From Sphingomonas sp. JUb134 (GTDB lineage: Bacteria; Pseudomonadota; Alphaproteobacteria; Sphingomonadales; Sphingomonadaceae), in contig NZ_SLYP02000003.1 in assembly GCF_004341505.2 (NCBI RefSeq), forward strand, positions 1-64,000: 64,000 nucleotides of DNA. Direction: 5' to 3'. Positions 51,294 through 60,049 of this stretch are shown piece by piece. The stretch's first letter is position 1; every line of letters starts with the position of its first letter. A program made the translations under genes and the position numbers. Under the pieces are notes generated by a model. That model did not search any database, was not told the origin of the DNA, and saw only the letters and a program-made list of their open reading frames with translations.

Positions 51294-52709
51294 ATGATCG
51301 TGGCGGAACAGGGAAATGGCCTGACGCGGCGGGACTGGCTCGGCGGCGCTGCCGCGACAGCAGGCTTGCTTGCGATACCGGGACAGGCGGCGGCGCGTCG
51401 TCTCCGGCCGAGCGACCGGGTGAATGTCGCGGTGATCGGCGCCGGCGGCATGGGCGCGCAGAACATGGCCAAGCTCACCAGCCAGAACATCGTGGCGCTG
51501 GCCGACGTGGACTTCGATCACGTTGCCAAAAGCTTCGTCGACAACAAGGGTGTTGCCCGGCCCGAGATGCAGCCCCTGAAGGCGGCCTATGACCGCGCCG
51601 CCCGGTTCGCCGACTACCGGCGCATGTTCGACGCCCGCAAGGACATCGACGCGGTGGTGATCGCGACGCCGGACCACCACCATGCCATCGCCGCGAAGCA
51701 AGCGATGGAGCGCGGCCTTCATGTCTATGTGCAAAAGCCGCTGACCTATACGGTGCGAGAGGGGCGCACGCTGCTGGAGGTCGCCCGGCGCAATCCCAAG
51801 CTCGTGACCCAGATGGGCAACCAGGGCCATTCCGGCGACGACGGCCGTCGTGTGGTCGAGTGGATCCGTGCGGGTGTGATCGGCCGAGTGCGCGAGGTGC
51901 ATGTCTGGACCAATCGCCCGCTGTGGCCGCAGGGAGAGGCCCGTCCCGCCGCCGTCACCGCGCCCTCCAGCCTGGATTGGAACCTCTGGCTCGGGCCGGC
52001 GCCGGTGGATTGGGGCTATCACCCCGATTACGCGCATTTCAACTGGCGCGGCTGGGTACCGTTCGGCGTCGGCTCACTCGGCGACATGGGCGCGCACCTC
52101 GTCGACTTCCCGGTCTGGGCGCTGGAGCCGGGGCTTCCTACCCGCATCGAGACGCGCCACAGCCGGTGGGGAGGCGACACCGATATCTGGGACGGCAAAC
52201 CACCCGCCGATCTCGGCAGCTATCCGCTCGCCAACATCACGACCTACCAGTTCGGGCGGGCGAAGGGCGGGCCGCTCACGATGACGTGGTACGACGGCGG
52301 GCTGATGCCGCCGACGCCCACGGCCATGCCGCTTACTGCCCGCATGAACCCGGACGGCGGCGTGCTCTATGTCGGGGACCGCGGCATGCTGATGCACGAG
52401 ACCTACGGGGAGAAGCCCGTGCTGATCGGCGATGGCGTGGCCGAGCGCGCGGCCGCGGTGCCGATGTCGCTGCCCCGGATCCTGGGTGGGCGCGACGGGC
52501 ACGAGATGAACTGGATCCGGGCGATCCGGGGCGAAGAGGCGATCTCCTCGCCCTTCTCGGTGGCCGTGCCGCTCACGGAAACGATGCTGCTCGGCATGGT
52601 GGCGCTGCGCGCCGACCAGCCGATCGAATATGATGGCGACCGCATCACCAACGTCGCCGAGGCCAACCAATTTCTGGATCGGGAGTATCGCAAGGGATGG
52701 GCACTATGA
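51294..52709 (+). CDS. Gfo/Idh/MocA family oxidoreductase, Tat-exported
   Basis: 471 residues. A twin-arginine signal TRRDWLGGAAATAGLLAIPG leads to the Rossmann start VNVAVIGAGGMGAQN (about 43). VIATPDHHHAIAAKQAM (about 121) and the lysine motif VQKPLTY (about 145, in place of the usual EKP) are seen; the C-terminal domain has NQGHSGDD (about 175) and GSLGDMGAHLVDFPVW (about 260). Such exported members carry NAD(P) tightly and act on glycosides, some as 3-dehydrogenases or 3-keto-glycoside enzymes. The last bases overlap the start of a DUF1080 gene (ATGA), so the two are a functional pair. Confidence 0.88.
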   Translation: MIVAEQGNGLTRRDWLGGAAATAGLLAIPGQAAARRLRPSDRVNVAVIGAGGMGAQNMAKLTSQNIVALADVDFDHVAKSFVDNKGVARPEMQPLKAAYDRAARFADYRRMFDARKDIDAVVIATPDHHHAIAAKQAMERGLHVYVQKPLTYTVREGRTLLEVARRNPKLVTQMGNQGHSGDDGRRVVEWIRAGVIGRVREVHVWTNRPLWPQGEARPAAVTAPSSLDWNLWLGPAPVDWGYHPDYAHFNWRGWVPFGVGSLGDMGAHLVDFPVWALEPGLPTRIETRHSRWGGDTDIWDGKPPADLGSYPLANITTYQFGRAKGGPLTMTWYDGGLMPPTPTAMPLTARMNPDGGVLYVGDRGMLMHETYGEKPVLIGDGVAERAAAVPMSLPRILGGRDGHEMNWIRAIRGEEAISSPFSVAVPLTETMLLGMVALRADQPIEYDGDRITNVAEANQFLDREYRKGWAL

Positions 52710-53488
52710 TCGCAGCAATCGCCGCCAGTGTAACCCTGCTGGGGGCCGCGATGGGCACGGCCGCCGTGACGGGCCAGTCCGGGCCGCGCCCGGAGGATAC
52801 CGAGGTCTGGCAACCCGTCCCTCCGGTCGTCACGCCCGAACCCGCGACGCAGACGCCGGCTCCCTCCGACGCATTGGTGCTGTTCGACGGGAAGAACCTC
52901 AGGCAGTGGGTCTCCACCAAGGACAAGTCCCCCGCGCGCTGGACAGTGGCCGATGGCGTGCTGACGGTGCGCAAGGGGACCGGCAACATCGAGACGAAGC
53001 AGCGTTTCCGCAATTACCAACTCCACCTCGAATGGCGCATCCCGGCCAACATCACGGGAGAGGGGCAGGCGCGGGGCAACAGTGGCCTGTTCCTGGCGTC
53101 GACCGGCGACGGCGACGCCGGATACGAGCTTCAGATCATGGATAGCTTCCGCAACAAGACCTATGTCAACGGTCAGGCCGGCAGCATCTACAAGCAGTTC
53201 GCGCCGCTCGCGAATCCGGTGCGCGCGCCGGGCGAATGGCAGAGCTACGACGTGATCTGGACCGCCCCGGTGTTCGCTGCGGACGGCTCGGTGTCGAGCC
53301 CGGCTTATGTGACCGCCTTCCTGAACGGGGTTCTGGTCCAGGACCATGTCGCGCTGAAGGGGGAGACGGCCTATATCGGCGCGCCGGCGTACAAGGCGCA
53401 TGGACCCGCGCCGATCAAGCTGCAGGATCATGGCGATCCGAGCCCGCCGATCAGCTTTCGTTCGATCTGGATCCGCGAATTGAAGTGA
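52706..53488 (+). CDS. DUF1080 protein (3-keto-glycoside hydrolase-like), exported
   Basis: 260 residues from the ATG at 52706, whose ATGA overlaps the previous stop; an ATG at 52697 is also in frame. Signal peptide (about 1-24), a Pro-rich linker (about 28-50), then the ConA-like DUF1080 fold with LVLFDGKNLRQWVS (about 56), YQLHLEWRIP (about 104), GNSGLFLA (about 122) and YELQIMDSF (about 135). The family includes periplasmic 3-keto-disaccharide/glycoside hydrolases and lyases. Co-translation with an exported Gfo/Idh/MocA protein supports a role in oxidative cleavage of plant glycosides. No further gene follows until 53772. Confidence 0.85.
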   Translation: MIAAIAASVTLLGAAMGTAAVTGQSGPRPEDTEVWQPVPPVVTPEPATQTPAPSDALVLFDGKNLRQWVSTKDKSPARWTVADGVLTVRKGTGNIETKQRFRNYQLHLEWRIPANITGEGQARGNSGLFLASTGDGDAGYELQIMDSFRNKTYVNGQAGSIYKQFAPLANPVRAPGEWQSYDVIWTAPVFAADGSVSSPAYVTAFLNGVLVQDHVALKGETAYIGAPAYKAHGPAPIKLQDHGDPSPPISFRSIWIRELK

Positions 53489-53690
53489 CGACGCCGCTGG
53501 CGTCGTCGACGCGCCGCCAGCTTCTTTCCCTGGGGCTGCTTGCGGGGGTGGCTGGAGGGCGCCCCCTTCCCACATCCACTCCCCCCGCGGTGCCGGACGC
53601 CGCCTGGTGCTTCTCGCCTGCCGCCCTTGGGGAGAAGTGTTGCCGCGGAGACGCACTCCGGCCGTATACTTTCTAGGTAACGGCAAGTTC

Positions 53691-53729
53691 TTGACACCCT
53701 CTCTACTAGATTGAACAAGTAATTTACTT
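53691..53729 (+). promoter_or_regulatory. Candidate promoter and palindrome before the third TonB receptor
   Basis: TTGACA at 53691-53696 is a perfect -35 match, but no good -10 stands 16-18 bp away. A perfect AAGTAA/TTACTT inverted repeat (53717-53722 and 53724-53729) follows, in an unusually A/T-rich stretch. The rest of 53489-53771 shows no gene that I trust. Confidence 0.3.
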
Positions 53730-53771
53730 ATTCGAAGCCGAGGAACACATCGGTCGACTAGGGAGGGTGGC

Positions 53772-56700
53772 ATGGTTGCAGGAAGCGTTTCCGCACGTCG
53801 TTTCGTGTTGTTGGCTACGTCCGCACTTGCGTTCGGCACGTTCGGTGCCTGGGCCGCCCAGGCGCAGGATGTCGCCCAGACCGATCCGGAGGCGATCGAG
53901 CGCCCGCAGGACTCGGTCGCGGCACCCACGCAGTCGGACGATGATGGTTCGGAGATCGTCGTCACCGGCATCCGCGCTGCGCAGGCGCGCGCGATTGAGG
54001 TGAAGCGTGAGGCGGATAGCGTCGTGGACGCGATCAGTGCCCAGGACATCGGCAAGCTTCCCGACGTCACCATCGCGGACTCGCTGCAGCGAATCCCCGG
54101 CGTCCAGATTCGGCGTGAGGCGGGTGAGGGCGGCGCCATCAACATCCGCGGCCTGCCGCAGGTGACGACCCTGATGAACGGCGAGCAGTTCCTGGGTGCC
54201 AACTCGGTCACCACGGTGCAGCCGAACTTCACCGACATTCCCTCGCAGCTCTTCTCGGGCGCGACCGTTTTCAAGTCGCCGACCGCCTCGCTCCAGCAGG
54301 CGGGCCTTTCGGGCACGGTGGACCTCCTCACCCGGCGTCCGTTCGACCTCAAGAGCGGCCTGACCATCGCCGGCGCGGCGGAGGCGCAGTACGGCGACAA
54401 GACGGAGAAGTGGAACCCGTCCGCGAACGGCCTGATCTCCTATAACTCCGGCCGCTTCGGCATCCTGGTATCGGCCGCTTATAGCGACCTGGACCTCGCC
54501 AATAGCTTCCGCGGTATCCAAGACTATGGTGTCACGCTGCGCAACGAAGGCGGCAGTGCAACCAACCCGGGCGACTTCGCAGTCGGCAACTATCGGCGCG
54601 ATGCGGCGGGGCGGATCCTCTACAACACCACCCCGAACACGGACACGAACCCTGCGACCTCCTGCGTCGTGCCGGACCCCGTCGGCACGCCACCCGCCGT
54701 CGGCGGCACGCGCTGTTCACCGTTGTTGGTCAGCCGCGGGACGCCGGTGCGCAACGGCGCGGGTGAGATCGTCGGCTTCGACGTGAACGGCGATGGCGAC
54801 GCGAACGACGCGTTCATCACGCCGCAGGCGCACACCGCCTGGAACCGCATCACCAGCCGCGAGCGCTTCGGCGCGAATGGCTCGCTGCAGTTCGAATTCT
54901 CGGACGCGTTGCGGCTGACCGCCGACGGCTTCTACACGAAGCAGACGCAGTACGACCGTACCGCTGGCTTCCAGTTCCAGATGGTCGATTGGCAGTCGTC
55001 GCCCTTCCTTCCCACGGCGTCTCGGGACACGGGCGCGGTGGTCGGCGGGTATAACCTGAACACCGTTCAGAGCTATGCCTATGACCTGCCGAACTTCGAC
55101 AGCTATGCGGAGACGTTCCGTATTCGTTCGGAGTCGCAGAACTACAATGTCCAGCTCGACTGGAAGCCGAGCGAGCAGTTCAGCGCCACGGTCCGCGGCA
55201 TCTACGGCAAGGCCAGCCGCAAGCTCGACCAGTCCTACGCTCAGTTCAACCTGACGGACGGGTATCAATGGGCATATGACGGCGTCGGTAACTATCCGGG
55301 CGGGGACATCCGCTTCAACCCCACCGGCTATCGAGCCTACAGCCAGGATGCGACCGTCGATTATACCAGCGGCAAGCCGGTGTTCGGCTTCTCGCCGGCG
55401 TTCTTGGACCAGGTGGGGGATGTCTCGCGCTACGGGCTCAAGACCATCTCCTCGGAAAACAACGTCTACCAGGATGGCGACCTGTGGGCCCTGCGCGGTG
55501 ATGCCGAGTGGAAGGCGAGCGACACCTTTCGCCTGAAATTCGGTGCGCGCTACGGCGAGCGCAGCGTCGACCAGTTCACCTTCGAGCGCATCTCGCCCTT
55601 CTATGCGGGCAACACCGACAACCCCGCGAACCCGGCGGGTGGCTGCTACGTCAAGTGGAAGGCGTTCGACGTCAACTTGGGCGACAATGCTTGTGCGGTC
55701 CGCGATGCGGCAGGCACTCCCTATACGGCCGGCTTCACCCGGCAGGGCGACGACCCGGTCTTCGCCGGGTTGATGAAGCAGTATCAACTGCCGGCCGCCG
55801 GCGCGCCGACACTGTGGGTGCTGGATCCGAAGGCGATGGACGACTCCGAGGCGTTCCAGAACAGCTTCTATCCCGGCAGCGTCAACAACGTGAATCCGGC
55901 GGATTCCTTCGGCATCAAGCTCAGCCAGATCTCCGGCTATGCGGAGGTCGCGGGCGAGGGCGAGGTATTCGGCCTCCCGTTCAAGGCGAACGGCGGCGTC
56001 CGCATCGTCAACACCCGCTTCACCGTGCGCCAGAACATCGTCGGCGTGCCCCAGCCCTATGGGGTTTCCGGGGTCGACGCCGGAGATCTGCTCACGAAGC
56101 GCGAGTTCACGGATTTCCTGCCGGCCTTCAACGTCGCGGTGGACTTGACCGAGGGACTTCGGCTGCGTGCAGCCTTCGCCAAGACGATGACGCTGCTCGA
56201 CTTCCTGCAATGGGGCGGCGGCCTCAACGTCAACTATGCCATCAACACCGCCACAGGGCTGTTCGAGGCTCGCGGTGCGAATGCGCGCGGCAACCCGCAG
56301 CTGGAGCCGTGGCGCGCCGACAATGCCGAGGCGAGCCTGGAATATTACACCGGGCAGTCGAGCCTGGTCGCCCTCGGCGCCTTCTACATCAACGTCGATA
56401 GCTTCATCGAGAATACGACGGTCATCCGGAACGACATCCCCGACAACGACGGCGTGATCCGCCGGCCGGTTCCGGTCAGCACGACGCAGCAGGGCGAAGG
56501 CGGCACGCTGAAGGGCATCGAAGCGTCCGCGCGCCAGGCGCTTGCCGACTATGGCGTGGACGGATTCCTCAGCGGCTTCGGCGTGGATGCAAACTACACC
56601 CTTTCGCTTGGCGACACGGGGCGCGTGGACCTGGCGGGCCACGACCAGCCGTTCCAGGACAACTCCAAGCATCAGATCAACGCCGCCCTCTGGTACGAGA

Positions 56701-56978
56701 AATACGGCTTCCAGGCCCGCATCGCGTACAATTACCGCTCCAAGCGGCTGGTCTCGTCCGACTATGGCGGCATCCCGGGACTCGCGCAGTACCAGCGGCC
56801 GACCAACTATCTGGACGCGTCGATCTCCTACGACGTGCTGCCGTACCTCACGCTCTACGGTCAGGCGGCCAACCTCACTGCAGAGACGGAGCGTTACTAC
56901 CTGACCTTCAGCGACCAGGTGCTGTTCGAGAACATCTACGAACGGCGCTTCATCGCCGGGGTGCGTGCGCGCTTCTAA
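53772..56978 (+). CDS. TonB-dependent outer-membrane receptor (linked to halogenase)
   Basis: 1068 residues, long for the family. Signal peptide (about 1-33, ending AAQAQD), TonB-box region GSEIVVTGIRAAQARAIEVKR in outline, plug domain with LPDVTIADSLQRIPGVQIRREAGEG and NIRGLPQVTTLMNGEQ, then a large barrel with several long extracellular loops (for example about 180-300 and 600-700) and a C-terminal FIAGVRARF. This receptor type (IEVKREADSVVDAISAQDIG) is common in sphingomonads and Caulobacter next to tryptophan-halogenase-like genes and glycoside hydrolases. A strong hairpin separates it from the halogenase 87 bp downstream. Confidence 0.94.
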   Translation: MVAGSVSARRFVLLATSALAFGTFGAWAAQAQDVAQTDPEAIERPQDSVAAPTQSDDDGSEIVVTGIRAAQARAIEVKREADSVVDAISAQDIGKLPDVTIADSLQRIPGVQIRREAGEGGAINIRGLPQVTTLMNGEQFLGANSVTTVQPNFTDIPSQLFSGATVFKSPTASLQQAGLSGTVDLLTRRPFDLKSGLTIAGAAEAQYGDKTEKWNPSANGLISYNSGRFGILVSAAYSDLDLANSFRGIQDYGVTLRNEGGSATNPGDFAVGNYRRDAAGRILYNTTPNTDTNPATSCVVPDPVGTPPAVGGTRCSPLLVSRGTPVRNGAGEIVGFDVNGDGDANDAFITPQAHTAWNRITSRERFGANGSLQFEFSDALRLTADGFYTKQTQYDRTAGFQFQMVDWQSSPFLPTASRDTGAVVGGYNLNTVQSYAYDLPNFDSYAETFRIRSESQNYNVQLDWKPSEQFSATVRGIYGKASRKLDQSYAQFNLTDGYQWAYDGVGNYPGGDIRFNPTGYRAYSQDATVDYTSGKPVFGFSPAFLDQVGDVSRYGLKTISSENNVYQDGDLWALRGDAEWKASDTFRLKFGARYGERSVDQFTFERISPFYAGNTDNPANPAGGCYVKWKAFDVNLGDNACAVRDAAGTPYTAGFTRQGDDPVFAGLMKQYQLPAAGAPTLWVLDPKAMDDSEAFQNSFYPGSVNNVNPADSFGIKLSQISGYAEVAGEGEVFGLPFKANGGVRIVNTRFTVRQNIVGVPQPYGVSGVDAGDLLTKREFTDFLPAFNVAVDLTEGLRLRAAFAKTMTLLDFLQWGGGLNVNYAINTATGLFEARGANARGNPQLEPWRADNAEASLEYYTGQSSLVALGAFYINVDSFIENTTVIRNDIPDNDGVIRRPVPVSTTQQGEGGTLKGIEASARQALADYGVDGFLSGFGVDANYTLSLGDTGRVDLAGHDQPFQDNSKHQINAALWYEKYGFQARIAYNYRSKRLVSSDYGGIPGLAQYQRPTNYLDASISYDVLPYLTLYGQAANLTAETERYYLTFSDQVLFENIYERRFIAGVRARF

Positions 56979-57000
56979 GGGCGCGCGGATGGTTCACCTT

Positions 57001-57026
57001 GCCGCCGCACCATCAAGTGCGGCGGC
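57001..57026 (+). terminator. Hairpin between receptor and halogenase
   Basis: Perfect 10-bp arms GCCGCCGCAC (57001-57010) and GTGCGGCGGC (57017-57026) with loop CATCAA, followed by CTTCGTTTG. It is 22 bp after the receptor stop and 40 bp before the halogenase start, so it may act as a partial terminator or a processing site that lowers halogenase expression. Confidence 0.6.
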
Positions 57027-57065
57027 CTTCGTTTGCGGGCGTACCCTTCGCGCGGGAGAAACAGG

Positions 57066-58592
57066 ATGAACCCGATCCGCAGCATCGTGATCGTGGGCGG
57101 CGGCACGGCCGGCTGGATGGCGGCTGCCTTTCTCGCGCGCCAACTCGATCACCTGCGGGTCTCGATCACGGTGGTCGAAAGCTCTGCGATCGGTACGGTG
57201 GGCGTCGGCGAGGCGACGGTGCCCGCGATCGGCGACTTCTTCGCGGCTGTGGGTCTCAGCGATGCCGAGGTGCTGCGCGAGACCGAAGGCACGATCAAAT
57301 ACGGCATCCGCTTCGACGGGTGGAAGGCGCCCGGCCACCGCTTCTTTCATCCCTTCGGCCTCTACGGCACGCCTGCGCGCGGCGTCGCCTTCCACCATTA
57401 CTGGCTGAAATTGCGGCAGGCGGGTGACCCGACCCCGCTTGGCGCCTATTCGCTCGCGACCCAGCTGGCTGAACAGGGCCGCTTCCTGGCACCTGCGCAA
57501 AAGCCTGCGAACGACCTCGGCGTCTTCGACTTCGCGGTGCACTTCGATGCAAGCAAGTTCGCCACGTTGCTGCGCCACCGTGCGGTCGCGGCCGGTGTCG
57601 TTCACCTCGATGGACGCATCGACCGCGTCGAGCGGGATGGCGAAACCGGCCATGTCGCCGCGGTCCTGCTGGAGGATGGGCGACGGATCGGGGGGGATCT
57701 CTGGATCGATTGCTCGGGCTTTCGCAGCCTGTTGCTGGGGGAGGCGCTGGAGGTCCCCTATGTCGACTGGCGCCGCTGGCTGCCGGTCGACCGCGCGATT
57801 GCCATTCCCTGCCGCCCGCGGGATGCCGCGCAAGAGCCATTCACCGTCGCCACCGCGCGCCGCGCCGGCTGGCAGTGGCGCATCCCGCTACGCCACCGCA
57901 TCGGCAACGGACATGTCTATTGCTCGGACTTCCTCGACGATGGGTCCGCGGAAACGATGCTGCTGGAGCAGTTGGAGGGAGAACCGCTGGGACAGCCGAA
58001 CCGCCTACGCTTCACCACCGGACATCGGGCACGCTTCTGGGAGCGCAATGTCGTCGGACTGGGGCTCGCCTCGGGCTTCCTTGAGCCGCTGGAATCGACC
58101 AGCATTTCGCTGATCCAGACGGGCCTGGAGCGGCTGGTGCGCTTCCTTCCGGACCGCGCCTGTGATCCCCGCCTGGCTGCGATCTACAACTATCAATCCG
58201 TGCTGGAGTTCGAGCGGCTCCGCGACTTCCTGCTGCTGCATTATTGGGCGAACGGTCGCCACGGCGAGCCGTTCTGGGACCGAATGCGGGCGATGCCGCC
58301 GACCGAGGGGCTGCAGCTCAAGCTCGATACCTGGCGCGCGAGTGGCGAGTTCGTCCGTCGCGAGTGGGAGACCTTTCAAGACCCCAGCTGGCTGAGCCTC
58401 TACGCCGGGTTCGAGGATCTGCCCGAGCATTCGTCACCGCTGGCTGACCGGTTCAGCATCGCCGAGCTCACCGACACCTTCGCGCGGATGCGCGCGGCGA
58501 TCGCCGCAACGGTAGCACAGGCCGAACCGCACGCCGCCTTTCTGGCCCGGACGGTCGGTGGTGATGGCGGAGGGCGCGCAGCCGCCCGCTAA
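57066..58592 (+). CDS. Flavin-dependent halogenase (tryptophan halogenase family)
   Basis: 508 residues from the ATG at 57066 (GGAGAAACAGG upstream). The FAD motif is VIVGGGTAGWMAAAF (about 8-22). The conserved active-site Lys is in GTIKYGIRFDGW (Lys about 77), the halogenase motif WQWRIP is at about 269-274, and PLESTSISLI with the conserved Glu (about 343) is present. All hallmarks of a working FADH2-dependent halogenase are therefore intact. The substrate is unlikely to be free tryptophan: the gene follows a TonB receptor and faces an esterase-GH2 operon. No flavin reductase gene is nearby. Its stop overlaps the convergent esterase stop by 4 bp. Confidence 0.9.
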   Translation: MNPIRSIVIVGGGTAGWMAAAFLARQLDHLRVSITVVESSAIGTVGVGEATVPAIGDFFAAVGLSDAEVLRETEGTIKYGIRFDGWKAPGHRFFHPFGLYGTPARGVAFHHYWLKLRQAGDPTPLGAYSLATQLAEQGRFLAPAQKPANDLGVFDFAVHFDASKFATLLRHRAVAAGVVHLDGRIDRVERDGETGHVAAVLLEDGRRIGGDLWIDCSGFRSLLLGEALEVPYVDWRRWLPVDRAIAIPCRPRDAAQEPFTVATARRAGWQWRIPLRHRIGNGHVYCSDFLDDGSAETMLLEQLEGEPLGQPNRLRFTTGHRARFWERNVVGLGLASGFLEPLESTSISLIQTGLERLVRFLPDRACDPRLAAIYNYQSVLEFERLRDFLLLHYWANGRHGEPFWDRMRAMPPTEGLQLKLDTWRASGEFVRREWETFQDPSWLSLYAGFEDLPEHSSPLADRFSIAELTDTFARMRAAIAATVAQAEPHAAFLARTVGGDGGGRAAAR

Positions 58593-60049
58593 ATCTCGTT
58601 CCTCAGCGCGCAGATTTCCATCCGCAGCTTCTCCGCAGCCTCCACGCCCTTCGGCGTGATCGCGAGATAGCGACGCGTGTCCGCGGAAAAGGCCGGCCAG
58701 CGCGGGAGAGCGCCGCCGTTCGGATCGCCGCGTAGCGCGAAATTCACCCAATAGTCCTGAAGCGACGCTCCGTCACCGATCGGCCGCGCGTCCATTACAT
58801 AGGGAATTTCGATCGCATGGCTGGTGAGGCCGCCATCGGGTGCAAGGTCGAACTCGTAGCTCCACACGGGCCAGCCCTGACGGGCGAGCTGGGTGGCGAG
58901 CGTGATGGCGGGGCAGCGAAACACCCAGTCGCTCTCGATTTCCAGCGCCGGGTGGCCGAGCCGCGGATCGCGCCCGGGCGTGCCGAAAGCATACAGCCGC
59001 TGTGCCTCTGCCGCGCGCGGACCGTAGACGCGTTGCAGCGTCTCGGTGATGTCCGTCGCGCCGTCCTTGGGCCCGAACTCGGCGCGGTTCGTCCCGATGA
59101 TCACGGGTTTACGAGGCGCCTTAGCGAGCAGGCGCCGCGGGGACTCCGGCAGCACACGACCGTCGATCGTCGTCTTGAGCCACAGGAAGCCGTTGGTGTG
59201 CAGCGACGGGTCGGACAGTTTGGTGTCGATCTCGAGCAGCTGCTTCACCGGCGCCGCACGGAGCCCGGCAAGGCCTGCTCCCCCGGCCAGCCGTTCCGCC
59301 TGGTCGGCGATCGCGAAGGCGTCCCGCAGGGGACGGAAAGGCTGGCCGAAGCCCGGCGTGCCGCTCTGCAGGATGGCGCGCTTGAACAGATCCCGTGCGT
59401 CCGGCGCAGCCAGCATCAGCGAGACGTCCTGCGACCCCGCCGACTCGCCGAACAGCGTCACCTGGTCCGCGTCGCCGCCGAAGCGGGCGATGTTCGCGCG
59501 CACCCAGCGCAGTGCTGCGATCTGGTCCATCAGCCCGTAGTTACCCGCGGTGCCGTTGACCGCCGCCTGCCGGGGGGCGAGGAAGCCGAGCACACCCAGG
59601 CGATACTGGATGGCCACCAGCACGACGCCCTTTCGGGTGATGCGGGACGCCACCATGCCGCCGGCCGATCCCGCGCGATTGCTGCCGCCGTGGATCCACA
59701 CCATCACCGGCCGCTTGCCCGTGAGGCCGGGCGTGCGGATGTCGAGCGTCAGGCAATCTTCGCTGTAGTGCGCGGCGTCGGTGCGGTTCCAGCCATCGTC
59801 GTTCTGTGGGCAGGCAGGCGCCCGAACCTTGGCTGGGCGCACGCCCTGCCAGGCGCGCACCGGCTGGGGCGCGGCCCAGCGCAACTGGGCAAGCGGTGGT
59901 GCGGCGTAGGGGATGCCCTGGAAGACCAAGGCGCCATCCTCCGCACTGGCGCCCTCCACCGTCCCGCCGGGAACCGTGACGCGTGGCGGAGCCGGAGCTG
60001 CACCCAGGAGCAGCAGCGCTGCGATCGACGCGAGGAGGCGTGCGCTCAT
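58589..60049 (-). CDS. Type B carboxylesterase, exported
   Basis: 486 residues from the ATG at 60049, which overlaps the GH2 stop (ATGA) and opens a signal peptide MSARLLASIAALLLLGAAPAP. Alpha/beta-hydrolase features of the COesterase family: FQGIPYAAPPL (about 41), SEDCLTLDIRTP (about 95), oxyanion region VWIHGGSN (about 117), the nucleophile elbow FGESAGSQ (Ser about 195), acid Glu/Asp in the IGTNRAEFG region (about 315), and the His in SHAIEIPYV (about 419). It hydrolyses esters, possibly acetyl or feruloyl groups on glycans given its coupling to a GH2 enzyme. Confidence 0.92.
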   Translation of the reverse strand: MSARLLASIAALLLLGAAPAPPRVTVPGGTVEGASAEDGALVFQGIPYAAPPLAQLRWAAPQPVRAWQGVRPAKVRAPACPQNDDGWNRTDAAHYSEDCLTLDIRTPGLTGKRPVMVWIHGGSNRAGSAGGMVASRITRKGVVLVAIQYRLGVLGFLAPRQAAVNGTAGNYGLMDQIAALRWVRANIARFGGDADQVTLFGESAGSQDVSLMLAAPDARDLFKRAILQSGTPGFGQPFRPLRDAFAIADQAERLAGGAGLAGLRAAPVKQLLEIDTKLSDPSLHTNGFLWLKTTIDGRVLPESPRRLLAKAPRKPVIIGTNRAEFGPKDGATDITETLQRVYGPRAAEAQRLYAFGTPGRDPRLGHPALEIESDWVFRCPAITLATQLARQGWPVWSYEFDLAPDGGLTSHAIEIPYVMDARPIGDGASLQDYWVNFALRGDPNGGALPRWPAFSADTRRYLAITPKGVEAAEKLRMEICALRNEI

